Part shown: positions 36,338 through 45,446 of the stretch, piece after piece
Layout: each line of letters starts with the position of its first letter
How positions within the stretch are numbered: position 1 is the stretch's first letter
NCBI GenBank assembly: GCA_900110635.1
Contig: FOEK01000002.1
Span: forward strand, 124,001-188,000
Origin: Lachnospiraceae bacterium NE2001
GTDB lineage: Bacteria; Bacillota; Clostridia; Lachnospirales; Lachnospiraceae
Direction of reading: 5' to 3'
Length of the DNA stretch: 64,000 nucleotides
The notes under the pieces: generated by a model
Seen by the model: the letters and a program-made list of their open reading frames with translations, nothing else
What the model was told of the DNA's origin: nothing
Databases searched by the model: none
Made by a program: the position numbers and the translations under genes

Positions 36338-36371
36338 GTAACAGCTGGTACTTTGCCAGCTGTTACTTTTT
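36338..36371 (+). terminator. Terminator after metF
   Basis: Perfect 11-bp stem GTAACAGCTGG (36338-36348) / CCAGCTGTTAC (36356-36366) followed by T5. Confidence 0.9.
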
Positions 36372-36387
36372 GTGTGAAAAACAGTCT

Positions 36388-36410
36388 TGTTATAAAAAAT
36401 ATTTATAACA
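36388..36410. promoter_or_regulatory. Palindromic operator candidate upstream of metNI
   Basis: TGTTATAAA, five bases, TTTATAACA: perfect 9-bp arms about 110 bp upstream of metN. It shares TTATA(A/G) half-sites with the CTATAAC motifs of the other sulfur gene promoters. Confidence 0.55.
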
Positions 36411-36522
36411 AACGATAGATTTTTAGACTTAGACAGATAACCAAAGTTTGAATTAGAATGAACGCCGTCAAGAGGAAATGGATAAAACAAAAACAAAGCA
36501 TTAAAGACAGGAGATGGAGAAT

Positions 36523-37563
36523 ATGTCAGATAAAGAAGAACGAAAGGATATTATTAGCTTCGAAAATGTAAGCGTTAGCTTCAGGCAAAAAAGAAAGAAG
36601 GTTGAAGCTGTTAAAGATGTAAGCTTCAACATCAAAGAAGGTGATATCGTCGGTATCATCGGTTCCTCAGGAGCTGGCAAGAGCACACTCCTTAGAACAA
36701 TCAACGGTCTGCAGAACCCATCATCGGGCACTGTAAATGTTGATGGAAAGATAGTTGGAAAGCTTAAGGACAGAGAGCTTCGACTTCTGAGAAGTAATAT
36801 CGGAATGATATTTCAGCATTTCAATCTGATAAACAGCAAGGATGTGTATTCAAATATAGAGTTTGTTCTTACTGAGAATGGCAAGACAAAGAAGGAAGCT
36901 GCTGAAAGAATAGATGAGCTGCTCAGTTATGTAGGAATCGAAGATAAGAAGCATGCATTTCCAGAGCAGTTATCCGGTGGACAGAAGCAGAGAGTTGCTA
37001 TAGCGAGAGCACTTGCGAATAATGCAAAGATTCTTCTCTGCGATGAGCCAACCTCAGCCCTTGATACAGAAACAACTGAAGCAGTGCTGAATCTTATAAA
37101 GAAGATCAACAAGGAACTGAACATCACAACGGTGATCATCACTCACGAGCTGGATGTGGTAAAAGAGGTTTGCGACAGAGTCGTAGTTATGGATGGCGGT
37201 GAGGTTGTAGAGGCGGGGGATGTGTACGATATCTTCACAAAGCCGAAAAATGAGTTCACAGAGACACTCATTAAAAAAGAAAACAAGTTCACCATTCCAA
37301 AGAATGTTTTGGAAAATGCCAAAGGAACAGTAGTCAGAGTTGAATATTATAACGAAAATGCAGAACGTGCTCTGATAGCTGAAGCAATAAGGAAGTTTAA
37401 TGTGAAGATAAATATACTTCACGGAAAGATAGAGTTTATAAAGAAACAGCCTCTCGGTGTTCTCTATATATGTGTAGATGGAACAGAGGAACAGAAGAGG
37501 GATGCACTAGAGTTTATAAAGGACAATGCAGGAAGAACGGAGGTGCTTAGAGATGCTAGCTAA
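36523..37563 (+). CDS. metN: Methionine ABC transporter ATP-binding protein (first set)
   Basis: A 346-residue MetN. Walker A is GSSGAGKST, the signature LSGGQKQR, Walker B ILLCDEPTSALD. The last 80 or so residues match the NIL domain through which intracellular methionine inhibits MetNI transporters. ATG 36523 is chosen because AGGAG at 36509-36513 abuts the earlier ATG at 36514. It overlaps metI by 11 bp. The transported compound could also be a methionine derivative. Confidence 0.85.
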   Translation: MSDKEERKDIISFENVSVSFRQKRKKVEAVKDVSFNIKEGDIVGIIGSSGAGKSTLLRTINGLQNPSSGTVNVDGKIVGKLKDRELRLLRSNIGMIFQHFNLINSKDVYSNIEFVLTENGKTKKEAAERIDELLSYVGIEDKKHAFPEQLSGGQKQRVAIARALANNAKILLCDEPTSALDTETTEAVLNLIKKINKELNITTVIITHELDVVKEVCDRVVVMDGGEVVEAGDVYDIFTKPKNEFTETLIKKENKFTIPKNVLENAKGTVVRVEYYNENAERALIAEAIRKFNVKINILHGKIEFIKKQPLGVLYICVDGTEEQKRDALEFIKDNAGRTEVLRDAS

Positions 37564-38236
37564 TTTCATTCAGATTTTTTTAGAGATACAGGACAAGCTT
37601 GTTAAGGCACTTAGTGAGACAGCATTTATGACACTTACTTCTCTTGTCCTTGCAATAGTTTTGGGAATAGCACTTGGTCTCATTCTCTACATAACAAATG
37701 AACCGCTGCTTTCGAAAAATACACCGGTATATCAGATAGTTGGTTTTATATCAAATATGATAAGTTCCATACCATTTCTGATACTTATGATCTTCTTCCT
37801 TCCACTCTCTTCAATAATCGTAGGAACAAAGATCGGCTCTAAGGCAGTAATCGTACCACTTACTATTGCTGCAACAGCATTCTTCGGAAGACTGGCAGAG
37901 GCTTCATTTTCAGAGGTTGATAAGGGGGTTCTTGAAGCAGTTCTTTCATCAGGAGCTAAAAAGAGCCACGTGATCGCAAGGATAGTTCTTCCTGAAGCAA
38001 GGATATCACTTATTAAAAATATAACTGTAACAGCTATAACAGTTCTGGGCTTCTCAGCCATGGCAGGACTTGTTGGCGGCGGTGGGATCGGAGATCTGGC
38101 TTACAGATATGGCTATCAGAGATATCAGAAGGAAGTAATGATCATATGTATCGTAATGCTGATAATCCTGGTTCAGGTGATACAGACAGTTGGTGATCTG
38201 ATAGTAAGAGGACTTCTTAAGAGAAAGCAGGGATGA
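37553..38236 (+). CDS. metI: Methionine ABC transporter permease (first set)
   Basis: A 227-residue MetI with five hydrophobic helices and the coupling segment EAVLSSGAKKSHVIARIVLPEA. The C-terminal GGGGIGDLAYRYGYQRYQ motif is characteristic of this permease family. Start ATG 37553 lies inside the end of metN with GGAGGTG upstream, so translation is coupled. Unusually, the next genes are oxidoreductase subunits; metQ follows only after four of them. Confidence 0.85.
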   Translation: MLANFIQIFLEIQDKLVKALSETAFMTLTSLVLAIVLGIALGLILYITNEPLLSKNTPVYQIVGFISNMISSIPFLILMIFFLPLSSIIVGTKIGSKAVIVPLTIAATAFFGRLAEASFSEVDKGVLEAVLSSGAKKSHVIARIVLPEARISLIKNITVTAITVLGFSAMAGLVGGGGIGDLAYRYGYQRYQKEVMIICIVMLIILVQVIQTVGDLIVRGLLKRKQG

Positions 38237-38237
38237 T

Positions 38238-38777
38238 ATGAAGGAGATAACGTGGTATGGCCGAGGCGGACAGGGAGCGTTCACAGCATCCCGCGTATTA
38301 GGTGCTTCGGCAATATATAAGGGCTTTAAAAGTCTGGCATTTCCATCCTTCGGACCTGAAAGAAGAGGTGCTCCCATAAGAGCATTTACCAAGATTTCAG
38401 ATAAGAGAATCGTTGATAGAAGCATCATAAAAAAGAATGATTACATCATAGTTCTTGATGACAGCCTTTATACAGAAGGAATGCTTGAGGAACTAAAACC
38501 TGGTGGTCATCTGCTTCTCAATACTAAAAAGGAAGCATCGCATTTCACGGACGAAAGAATTATTGCTGGAGATATAACTACAAATGCTGAGCTTATCCTG
38601 AAACGTCCGATAGTGAATATTGGTATCCTCGGACTACTGATAGGCAGGGATAAGGATATAGACCTTCAGATTCTGGAAAGGAGTATCAGCGAATATATGC
38701 CAGCAAAGGTGGCAGGGAAGAATATAGAGCTGCTTCGAAAAATATATGAGATAAGTGGAGGAGAAAAAAATGATTAG
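38238..38777 (+). CDS. 2-oxoacid:ferredoxin oxidoreductase gamma subunit
   Basis: A 179-residue gamma subunit of a four-subunit pyruvate/2-oxoisovalerate:ferredoxin oxidoreductase. The start KEITWYGRGGQGAFTASRVL and the PSFGPERRGAPIRAFTKIS segment are diagnostic; the domain takes part in CoA binding. Its start is one base after the metI stop, so it is in the metNI transcript. The four subunits are encoded in the order gamma, delta, alpha, beta. Confidence 0.9.
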   Translation: MKEITWYGRGGQGAFTASRVLGASAIYKGFKSLAFPSFGPERRGAPIRAFTKISDKRIVDRSIIKKNDYIIVLDDSLYTEGMLEELKPGGHLLLNTKKEASHFTDERIIAGDITTNAELILKRPIVNIGILGLLIGRDKDIDLQILERSISEYMPAKVAGKNIELLRKIYEISGGEKND

Positions 38778-39099
38778 ACCTTCACTAGGACCGAGACCTG
38801 TTATAAGAAAGCTTTCGGAGATACCTCAGGGTGGGAGCTGCAAAGCAGGATTTCTGGTTGATAAAAATGCAGGCTGGAGGAACAGAACCCCGAAGCTTGA
38901 TATAGATAAATGTATAGGATGTCTTCAATGCTATCTATATTGTCCAGATGGCGTAATAAGCAAAAAAGATCTGGTCTCAGATGGCAAGCAGCTTACAAAG
39001 GTTGATATAGATTACGACTTCTGTAAGGGATGCGGAATATGTGAAAGGATATGCAGAAGAGGTGCTATCAGTATGGAGGAAAATGATGGGCGAGATTAG
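38770..39099 (+). CDS. 2-oxoacid:ferredoxin oxidoreductase delta subunit (2[4Fe-4S] ferredoxin)
   Basis: A 109-residue ferredoxin-like subunit with two cluster motifs, CIGCLQCYLYCP and CKGCGICERIC. It passes electrons from the TPP-bound intermediate towards soluble ferredoxin. ATG 38770 follows GGAGG and overlaps the gamma gene by 8 bp; it in turn overlaps the alpha gene by 14 bp. The second motif ends Cys-Arg-Arg where Cys-Pro is usual. Confidence 0.9.
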   Translation: MIRPSLGPRPVIRKLSEIPQGGSCKAGFLVDKNAGWRNRTPKLDIDKCIGCLQCYLYCPDGVISKKDLVSDGKQLTKVDIDYDFCKGCGICERICRRGAISMEENDGRD

Positions 39100-40267
39100 A
39101 TATGTATCAGGTGATGAAGCATTTGCCCAGGGCGTTCGTCTTGCTAAGCCTCAGGTTATATCGGCATATCCTATAACACCACAGACCATAGTTGTTGAGC
39201 GGCTTGCTGATATGGTAGAGGATGGAAGCTTAGACAGCAGGTTTATCCACGTGGAATCAGAGCATTCGGCAATGATGACAGCAATGGGAGCATCAGCCAT
39301 GGGGGCAAGAACATTTACAGCCACCTCGTCCCAGGGGCTTCTCTATATGGCAGAATGCCTCACCTATGTTTCAGGTGGAAGGTTCCCCATAGTAATGATG
39401 AATGCCAATCGTGCCACTGCACTTCCCTGGAGCATATACGGGGATCATCGAGATTCACTGTCTCAGCTGGATTCAGGCTGGGTACAGATATATGTGGAGG
39501 ATGCTCAGGAAAGTCTTGATATGGCTCTCGAGGCCTATAGGCTTGCAGAAAGCGAGGATGTCAGGCTTCCTGTAATGATAAATCTGGATGGATTTATCCT
39601 GACACATACCTACGAGGCGGTGGAGATACCGTCAGAGGAGGAAATAAGCGGCTTCCTGGGACCCAGAGATACCTGGGACAAACTTGATCTGGATAATCCA
39701 GTGAGCATGGCATTTACAGTTGGTCCCGAGCTGAATGAGGAGTTTAATCTCCTACATCATAAAGCGTCACTTGCAGCAATAAAGGAGCTTGGAAGGATTG
39801 ATGCTGAATATGCGAAGCTTACAGGTAGAAGCTATGGCGGGGCCGTCAGCGGTTATCTTACTGAGGATGCGGATTATATCCTGATAACCATGGGAAGCAT
39901 CAGCGGTCTCGTAAGAGATACAGTAGACGAGCTCAGAGCTGAAGGCATTAGGGCAGGTGTTTTGAAGATAAGGATGATTCGGCCTTTCCCAACAGATGAA
40001 CTGTTAAAGCATCTGGAAAATGCTATAGCCATTGGAACTCTCGAGAAGGATATCTCATTTGGCTACGAAGGCACAGTTTATACAAATGTTAATTCTGCAC
40101 TTCATAAAGGAAGAAACTTTGCTGATTCATATGACTTTATCGGTGGTATCGGTGGCAGGGATATATCGAAGGAGATGATCAGAGAGTGCTTCAAAGTGAT
40201 GATAAATCAGGAGACAGACCAGCTCATAAGATTCGTAGGATTGGAGGTAGCGGATGATGTCAGATAG
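39086..40267 (+). CDS. 2-oxoacid:ferredoxin oxidoreductase alpha subunit
   Basis: A 393-residue alpha subunit. VSGDEAFAQGVRLAKPQVISAYPITPQT, FIHVESEHSAMMTAMGASAMGARTFTATSSQGL and SIYGDHRDSLSQLDSGWVQ are hallmarks of the PorA/VorB pyrimidine-binding domain. Sequence reading cannot separate pyruvate from branched, aryl or methylthio oxoacids. Start choice: GGAGG at 39075-39079 suits ATG 39086 (or 39083). It overlaps the beta gene by 14 bp. Confidence 0.85.
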   Translation: MGEIRYVSGDEAFAQGVRLAKPQVISAYPITPQTIVVERLADMVEDGSLDSRFIHVESEHSAMMTAMGASAMGARTFTATSSQGLLYMAECLTYVSGGRFPIVMMNANRATALPWSIYGDHRDSLSQLDSGWVQIYVEDAQESLDMALEAYRLAESEDVRLPVMINLDGFILTHTYEAVEIPSEEEISGFLGPRDTWDKLDLDNPVSMAFTVGPELNEEFNLLHHKASLAAIKELGRIDAEYAKLTGRSYGGAVSGYLTEDADYILITMGSISGLVRDTVDELRAEGIRAGVLKIRMIRPFPTDELLKHLENAIAIGTLEKDISFGYEGTVYTNVNSALHKGRNFADSYDFIGGIGGRDISKEMIRECFKVMINQETDQLIRFVGLEVADDVR

Positions 40268-41150
40268 GATAAATGCAAGAAATATATCTGATAGCGAATT
40301 CTTCTACGGACATAAGGCATGTGCCGGATGCGGCGGATCGCTGGCAGTAAGGATAGCGCTTAAGGTTCTGGGAGAGAACACACTTCTCGTTGAACCGGCA
40401 GGTTGTATGTCAGCAGTAAGCTTCAACTATCCACAGATGAGCTTTGCAAATAATGCCATAATATCAGCATTTGCCGGAACTGGAGCTGTGATGAGTGGTC
40501 TTAAAGCAGGAGCTGAGGCCATGGGTCTTAAAGACTACCACGTGCTGGGCATAGCCGGTGACGGTGGTACAGCGGATATAGGCATCCAGGCCCTGTCGGG
40601 TCTTATAGATAGAAATGATGATGTGATCTATATCTGTTATGACAACGAAGCCTATATGAATACAGGAATACAGAAGAGTGGTCTGACACCATTTGGTGCA
40701 ACCACCACAACGACTCCTGCGAGAAGCAAAGTTAAAGGAAATATAAGACCTAAGAAGAATCTCTTCGAGATTGTAGCAGCCCATGGTATTCCTTATGCGG
40801 CAACAGCCAGTGTTGGATATATAGAGGATTTTGCTAACAAAGTAAAAAGAGCTTCTGAGGTAAAAGGGACATCATTTATTCATGTTCTTGCACCTTGCCC
40901 CACAGGCTGGGGAGTAGATACTTCAGAAACTATAGATATAGCAAGAGAGATAGTAGATACAGGACTGTGGTATCTTGCAGAATACTATGATGGTGAAATG
41001 CATCTCAATATGAAGCCAAAGGCTTTAGATAGTGTAAGCCATTATATAAAAAGACAAGGCAGGTTCAAACATCTTAGTGATGAGGACATAGATAAAATAA
41101 TACGTGAAAGGGATAAAACCTGGGAGCGTATCGCCGTATTCGGCATTTAA
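40254..41150 (+). CDS. 2-oxoacid:ferredoxin oxidoreductase beta subunit (TPP-binding)
   Basis: A 298-residue beta subunit with the ACAGCGG cysteines, the TPP/Mg site GDGGTADIGIQALSGLIDRNDDVIYICYDNEAYMNTG, and a late cysteine in HVLAPCPTGWG. It completes the complex that converts a 2-oxoacid, CoA and oxidised ferredoxin to acyl-CoA, CO2 and reduced ferredoxin, or the reverse. GGAGG at 40243-40247 precedes the start. The next gene, 44 bp on, is metQ. Confidence 0.9.
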   Translation: MMSDRINARNISDSEFFYGHKACAGCGGSLAVRIALKVLGENTLLVEPAGCMSAVSFNYPQMSFANNAIISAFAGTGAVMSGLKAGAEAMGLKDYHVLGIAGDGGTADIGIQALSGLIDRNDDVIYICYDNEAYMNTGIQKSGLTPFGATTTTTPARSKVKGNIRPKKNLFEIVAAHGIPYAATASVGYIEDFANKVKRASEVKGTSFIHVLAPCPTGWGVDTSETIDIAREIVDTGLWYLAEYYDGEMHLNMKPKALDSVSHYIKRQGRFKHLSDEDIDKIIRERDKTWERIAVFGI

Positions 41151-41194
41151 GTTTTTTCAAGAGATCTCAAAATGAGGTCGGAAGGAGGATTATT

Positions 41195-42196
41195 ATGAGA
41201 AAACAGATTTTAAAGAAGGCACTTGTAGGTTTAGTTATTGCAACACTTGGACTGACAACAGGATGTGGTTCATCAGATAGCGCATCAAATGATGCAAGCG
41301 ATGTAAAGACAGAGGCTGCTGAGGTTACAGAGGTAACAGAGTCTACTGAGAAGGCAGAGGAAACAGAAGAAAATAGTGAACCAGTAGTTGAAGCAACAAG
41401 CTTAAATGTGTTAGGTGCAGCACCAAGTGAAGAGGATAAGAAGGTAACAGTAGGTGTATGTGCTGGCCCTTATGGAGATATGTTTGCGGATGCAATCCAG
41501 CCATCACTTGAGGAGATTGGATATGAAGTTGAGATTATCGAGATTTCAGATATCGTTACTCCAAATACAGCAGTTGATGAAGGTGAGATTACTCTTAATG
41601 TATTCCAGCATTCAATCTACCTCAACAACTTCAATGAGGAGCATGGAACACATCTTACATATGTAACAGAGATTCCAACTGCAGGAATGGGTATCTTCTC
41701 TGATAAGTATGATAAGCTTGAGGACCTTCCAAAGGGTGCAACAATCGCTATTCCTAATGATGTAACTAATACAGCAAGAGCACTCAGAGTGCTTGCACAG
41801 ACAGGTCAGATCGAACTTGATCAGAGCGTTGAGCAGGCAACTGTAACAGTAGATAATATTACAAGCAATCCAAATGAGTACGTATTTGAAGAGATGAACC
41901 CAGAGGTTCTTCCTAACATTCTTGACAGCGTTGACGCAGCTATCATCAATGGTTACTTTGCAATCGCAGCTGATCTTGATCTTTCAACAGATCTTTACAA
42001 TGAGCAGGTTACAGAGGGATATATCAACGTTATAGCAGTAAGAGAATCTGATAAGGATTCTGAGCTTACAAAGACAATTGATAGAATAGTACATTCAGAT
42101 GCATTTAGAACAGCTATTGAGGATGAGAACAAGCAGTATAAGTCATTCACAAAGCCAGATGGCTACTATGATGAGAGCCAGTTCGCAAATGAATAA
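41195..42196 (+). CDS. metQ: MetQ/NlpA-family substrate-binding lipoprotein (first set)
   Basis: A 333-residue extracellular lipoprotein. The lipobox LTTGC places the lipid-modified Cys at residue 24, followed by an acidic Thr/Glu-rich linker to about residue 75. The binding domain has VTVGVCAGPYGDMFADAIQPSLEEIGYEVEI and the LNVFQHSIYLNNFNEEHGTHL segment of NlpA/MetQ proteins. It is the missing partner of metN-metI at 36523-38236 but lies behind the four oxidoreductase genes. Methionine is the most likely ligand by family. Confidence 0.85.
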   Translation: MRKQILKKALVGLVIATLGLTTGCGSSDSASNDASDVKTEAAEVTEVTESTEKAEETEENSEPVVEATSLNVLGAAPSEEDKKVTVGVCAGPYGDMFADAIQPSLEEIGYEVEIIEISDIVTPNTAVDEGEITLNVFQHSIYLNNFNEEHGTHLTYVTEIPTAGMGIFSDKYDKLEDLPKGATIAIPNDVTNTARALRVLAQTGQIELDQSVEQATVTVDNITSNPNEYVFEEMNPEVLPNILDSVDAAIINGYFAIAADLDLSTDLYNEQVTEGYINVIAVRESDKDSELTKTIDRIVHSDAFRTAIEDENKQYKSFTKPDGYYDESQFANE

Positions 42197-42261
42197 TTTG
42201 AGAGAAGACTAATAAGATATTACGATATTTCGAAAAATAGTAGATGATTTCGGAGGCAGAA

Positions 42262-43596
42262 ATGGGAGAAAGTAAATACTGGGAGGAAGAGTGGGAAACT
42301 CTTCCTCGCGAGGATATAGAAGCAGCTCAGTTAGAGAGTCTGAAAGAGATAGTAAAATATGCTTATGATAATACTGTTTATTATAAGAAGAGCTTTGACG
42401 AGGCAGGTGTAAAGCCTGAGGATATCAAAACTCTGGAAGATATAAAGAAGCTGCCGTTCATTGATAAACAGACAGAGCGAAAAACTCAGGGAATAGGTTC
42501 TATGGTTGGTGAGCTCTGTGCAGTACCAGAAAATGATATCGTATTCATTTCAGCTTCCAGCGGCTCAACAGGAGTTCCAACTATCAGTCCATTTACACAG
42601 AAGGATTTTGATGAGTGGATGAATATAGAGAGCCGACTCATGTACCAGGCCGGAATGCGTAAGCACGACAGATATATGCATGGCATAAACTTCAGTCTTT
42701 TTGTCGGAGGACCTTGTGTCCTTGGTGCACAGAGACTGGGAGCCATGGGAATATGGGCAGGAACACTCCCGTCTGACAGATTGTTATATATAATACAGCA
42801 GTTTAAACCAACTTTTATCCAAACAACTCCATCTTATGCTTTGTACCTTGGCGAGACGGCGAAGAAGAAGGGAATCGATCCAAAGAGCCTTTCGGTGAAA
42901 AGGATTATAGTTGCAGGTGAGCCTGGTGGTTCAATTCCTGCAACAAGAAATGCTATAGAGGCACTATGGGATGCCAAGCTAATTGAGTTCTATGGTTTAT
43001 CCGATATCTTTGGAGCCTGTGCGGGTATGTGCGATGAACAGCACGGCCTGCATCTTGCTGAGGATCATATCCTGGTTGAAACTGTAGATCCGAAGACGGG
43101 AGATGTTTTAAAGGATGGAGAAACTGGAGAGCTTGTATTTACAAGTATCCGTAAGCATGCACGACCTATGATCCGCTTTAGAACAGGAGATATAGGATAT
43201 GTTGACAAGAGCACATGTAAATGTGGAAGAACATCGGCCAGAATTCATATCGTAGGAAGAAAAGACGACATGTTCATTGTTTCCGGAGTTAATATCTTCC
43301 CATCAGATGTTGAGACAGTTCTTAGAGATTTTGAAGGTATCACTGGTGAGTATAGGATCCACGTATTTGAGCGTGACTATACTGCAAGATATGGAGTAGA
43401 GGTTGAAAAGGCTGAGCCTGATGCTGATGTAGAGGATATCAAGAAGAGAGTTATCGGCGCACTTAAGAGCCGTATTGGCGTAAAGCCGGATTATATATCA
43501 GTACTTGCTGATGGCGAACTTCCAAGAGCAGAACATAAAGCTAAGAGACTGATAGACGAAAGAGAACACAAGATCGATCAGGCAATCCTGATCTAG
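42262..43596 (+). CDS. PaaK-like acyl-CoA ligase (phenylacetate-CoA ligase family)
   Basis: A 444-residue AMP-forming ligase of the PaaK family. Motifs are YKKSFDEAGVKPEDIKTLEDI near the N terminus, the phosphate loop SASSGSTGVPT, YGLSDIFGACAG, and RFRTGDIGYVDKSTCKCGR with paired cysteines. The family joins aryl or short acids to CoA. ATG 42262 follows GGAGG; an earlier ATG at 42244 precedes that site. Behind an oxoacid:ferredoxin oxidoreductase it would handle the acyl-CoA product (releasing acid and ATP) or activate the acid for reductive carboxylation. Confidence 0.85.
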   Translation: MGESKYWEEEWETLPREDIEAAQLESLKEIVKYAYDNTVYYKKSFDEAGVKPEDIKTLEDIKKLPFIDKQTERKTQGIGSMVGELCAVPENDIVFISASSGSTGVPTISPFTQKDFDEWMNIESRLMYQAGMRKHDRYMHGINFSLFVGGPCVLGAQRLGAMGIWAGTLPSDRLLYIIQQFKPTFIQTTPSYALYLGETAKKKGIDPKSLSVKRIIVAGEPGGSIPATRNAIEALWDAKLIEFYGLSDIFGACAGMCDEQHGLHLAEDHILVETVDPKTGDVLKDGETGELVFTSIRKHARPMIRFRTGDIGYVDKSTCKCGRTSARIHIVGRKDDMFIVSGVNIFPSDVETVLRDFEGITGEYRIHVFERDYTARYGVEVEKAEPDADVEDIKKRVIGALKSRIGVKPDYISVLADGELPRAEHKAKRLIDEREHKIDQAILI

Positions 43597-43613
43597 ATTT
43601 GGAGGATAAGACA

Positions 43614-44786
43614 TTGCCTGAACTAGCTGAAAGAACAAATGGATTTACAGATTCTGTAATTAGACGAATGACTCGTGTGGCTAACAAATATGGAGCCATC
43701 AATCTATCCCAGGGATTTCCGGATTTTGATCCACCTGTAGAGATAGTAAAGAGATTACAGGATATATCACTTATTGGTCCTCATCAGTATCCGATAACCT
43801 GGGGAGCTAAGAACTTCAGAGATGCGCTTGCTAAGAAGCAGGAAAGATTTATGGGAAGAACCATAGATCCTGAACAGGAAATACTTGTTACCTGTGGAAG
43901 CACAGAAGCAATGATAACTGCAATGCTTACAGTAATTAATCCTGGAGATAAGGTTATAGTATTTTCACCATTCTATGAAAATTATGGAGCTGATGCCATA
44001 CTATCTGGAGCTGAACCAATATACGTTCCGCTAAATCCGCCTGACTTTGGCTTTGATCCAGAAGTGCTGGAAGATGCATTTAGACAGCATCCTAAAGCGT
44101 TGGTGCTTTGTAATCCTTCAAATCCTTCTGGAAAGGTTTTCACTCGTGCTGAACTGAAGATAATTGCTGATCTGGCAATAAAGTATGACAGTTTTGTGAT
44201 AACCGATGAGGTGTATGAACATATAGTATACGAACCATATCAGCATACCTATATTAATTCACTTCCAGGAATGTATGAGAGAACAATATCCTGCAGCTCG
44301 TTATCAAAGACCTATTCAATAACAGGATGGCGACTTGGATATTTGATCGCACCTCCTGAACTGACTGAGAGAGCAAAAAAGGTTCACGACTTCCTGACAG
44401 TTGGAGCGGCAGCTCCACTTATGGAGGCAGCCGTAGTTGGACTTGAATTCCCTGATTCATACTATGATGAACTAAGGGCACATTATACTCATATGAGAAA
44501 TCTATTCCTAAAGGGTTTAAAGAATCTTGGATTTCATTATTCAGAACCACAGGGTGCGTATTTTGTACTGGTAGATGTTGCAGAGTATGGCGTAAAGGAT
44601 GACCTTAAGTTCTGTGAGTGGCTTGCGGAGCACGTTGGTGTGGCAGCAGTTCCTGGATCCAGCTTCTTTAAAGAAGATATAAATAACTATATTCGACTTC
44701 ATTTTGCTAAGAAAGATGAGACACTGAACGAGGCTCTGGACCGACTCGCTTCCTTTAGATCAAAGGTAATCGGATATTCGGCATAA
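43614..44786 (+). CDS. Class I/II PLP aminotransferase
   Basis: A 390-residue fold type I aminotransferase with INLSQGFPDFDPP, NPSNPSGKVFTRAEL, and PLP Lys232 in SSLSKTYSITGWRLGY. The sequence resembles the methionine/kynurenine/aromatic aminotransferase group (YbdL-like), which makes 2-oxoacids such as 4-methylthio-2-oxobutyrate. The start appears to be TTG at 43614, eight bases after GGAGG at 43601-43605; no ATG is available nearby. It follows the ligase gene directly and would supply or use the substrate of the oxidoreductase. Confidence 0.8.
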   Translation: MPELAERTNGFTDSVIRRMTRVANKYGAINLSQGFPDFDPPVEIVKRLQDISLIGPHQYPITWGAKNFRDALAKKQERFMGRTIDPEQEILVTCGSTEAMITAMLTVINPGDKVIVFSPFYENYGADAILSGAEPIYVPLNPPDFGFDPEVLEDAFRQHPKALVLCNPSNPSGKVFTRAELKIIADLAIKYDSFVITDEVYEHIVYEPYQHTYINSLPGMYERTISCSSLSKTYSITGWRLGYLIAPPELTERAKKVHDFLTVGAAAPLMEAAVVGLEFPDSYYDELRAHYTHMRNLFLKGLKNLGFHYSEPQGAYFVLVDVAEYGVKDDLKFCEWLAEHVGVAAVPGSSFFKEDINNYIRLHFAKKDETLNEALDRLASFRSKVIGYSA

Positions 44787-44891
44787 TAGCTTTTTCCTAT
44801 AACGAACTATTGCTTATAGGTATTATACAGAACTGAAATTATGGAGTAATATAACGACATAATAAAAAAAGCCGGATGGAGGAAAGAAAAA
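44787..44891 (+). promoter_or_regulatory. Upstream region of the AhpD-like gene with CTATAAC motif
   Basis: CTATAAC at 44797-44803 is followed by CTATT and CTTATAGG, an imperfect dyad similar to motifs at 45630 and 47456. This suggests separate control of the AhpD-like gene. Confidence 0.45.
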
Positions 44892-45446
44892 ATGGCAAGA
44901 GTAAAATTATTAACACTTGAAGAAACAAGCGGAGCAGAGAAGGAAAGATATGAGGAGTTAGCAGGAAGAAATGCTGTTACAAATATGAAGGCAGGACTTC
45001 TTAATGATGCAGCAACATATGATGCATATATGGGTTGGTACACATCCTGGAACAGACTTGTTGAAGTAATTGGTGAGAAGGATGCAATACTTTATGCACA
45101 CGCAATCTCAACAACCAATTCCTGCCAGTTATGCTCACTGTTCTTTATTAGTGATGTAAAGGGTCTTGGACTTGATCCAGCAAATCTTCAGTATGATGAG
45201 AAGGAACAGGTTCTTGCTGAGCTTGGACAGCAGGCAGTTAAGAATCCTACAGCAGTTTCAGATGAGCTTTTCGAGAAGCTTCATAGCTTCTGGACAGATC
45301 AGGAAATTGTAGTAATCGTTGGTTTCGCAGGTCAGATGATCGCTACAAATAACTTCAACTCAATCCTGAAGATAGATGTAGATAAGAGACTTCTCCCTAT
45401 CATCAATGAGTTTAAACCAGCTACTTGGAGAGATAATATCAAATAA
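44892..45446 (+). CDS. Carboxymuconolactone decarboxylase / AhpD-like protein
   Basis: A 184-residue all-helical protein of the AhpD-like superfamily. The redox CxxC pair is in TTNSCQLCSLFF with the neighbouring EKDAILYAHAISTT helix. Relatives are thiol-dependent peroxidases or disulfide reductases. It starts after TGGAGG. Placed between two sulfur amino acid transport sets, it may deal with thiols or peroxides, but no specific substrate can be named. Confidence 0.75.
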   Translation: MARVKLLTLEETSGAEKERYEELAGRNAVTNMKAGLLNDAATYDAYMGWYTSWNRLVEVIGEKDAILYAHAISTTNSCQLCSLFFISDVKGLGLDPANLQYDEKEQVLAELGQQAVKNPTAVSDELFEKLHSFWTDQEIVVIVGFAGQMIATNNFNSILKIDVDKRLLPIINEFKPATWRDNIK

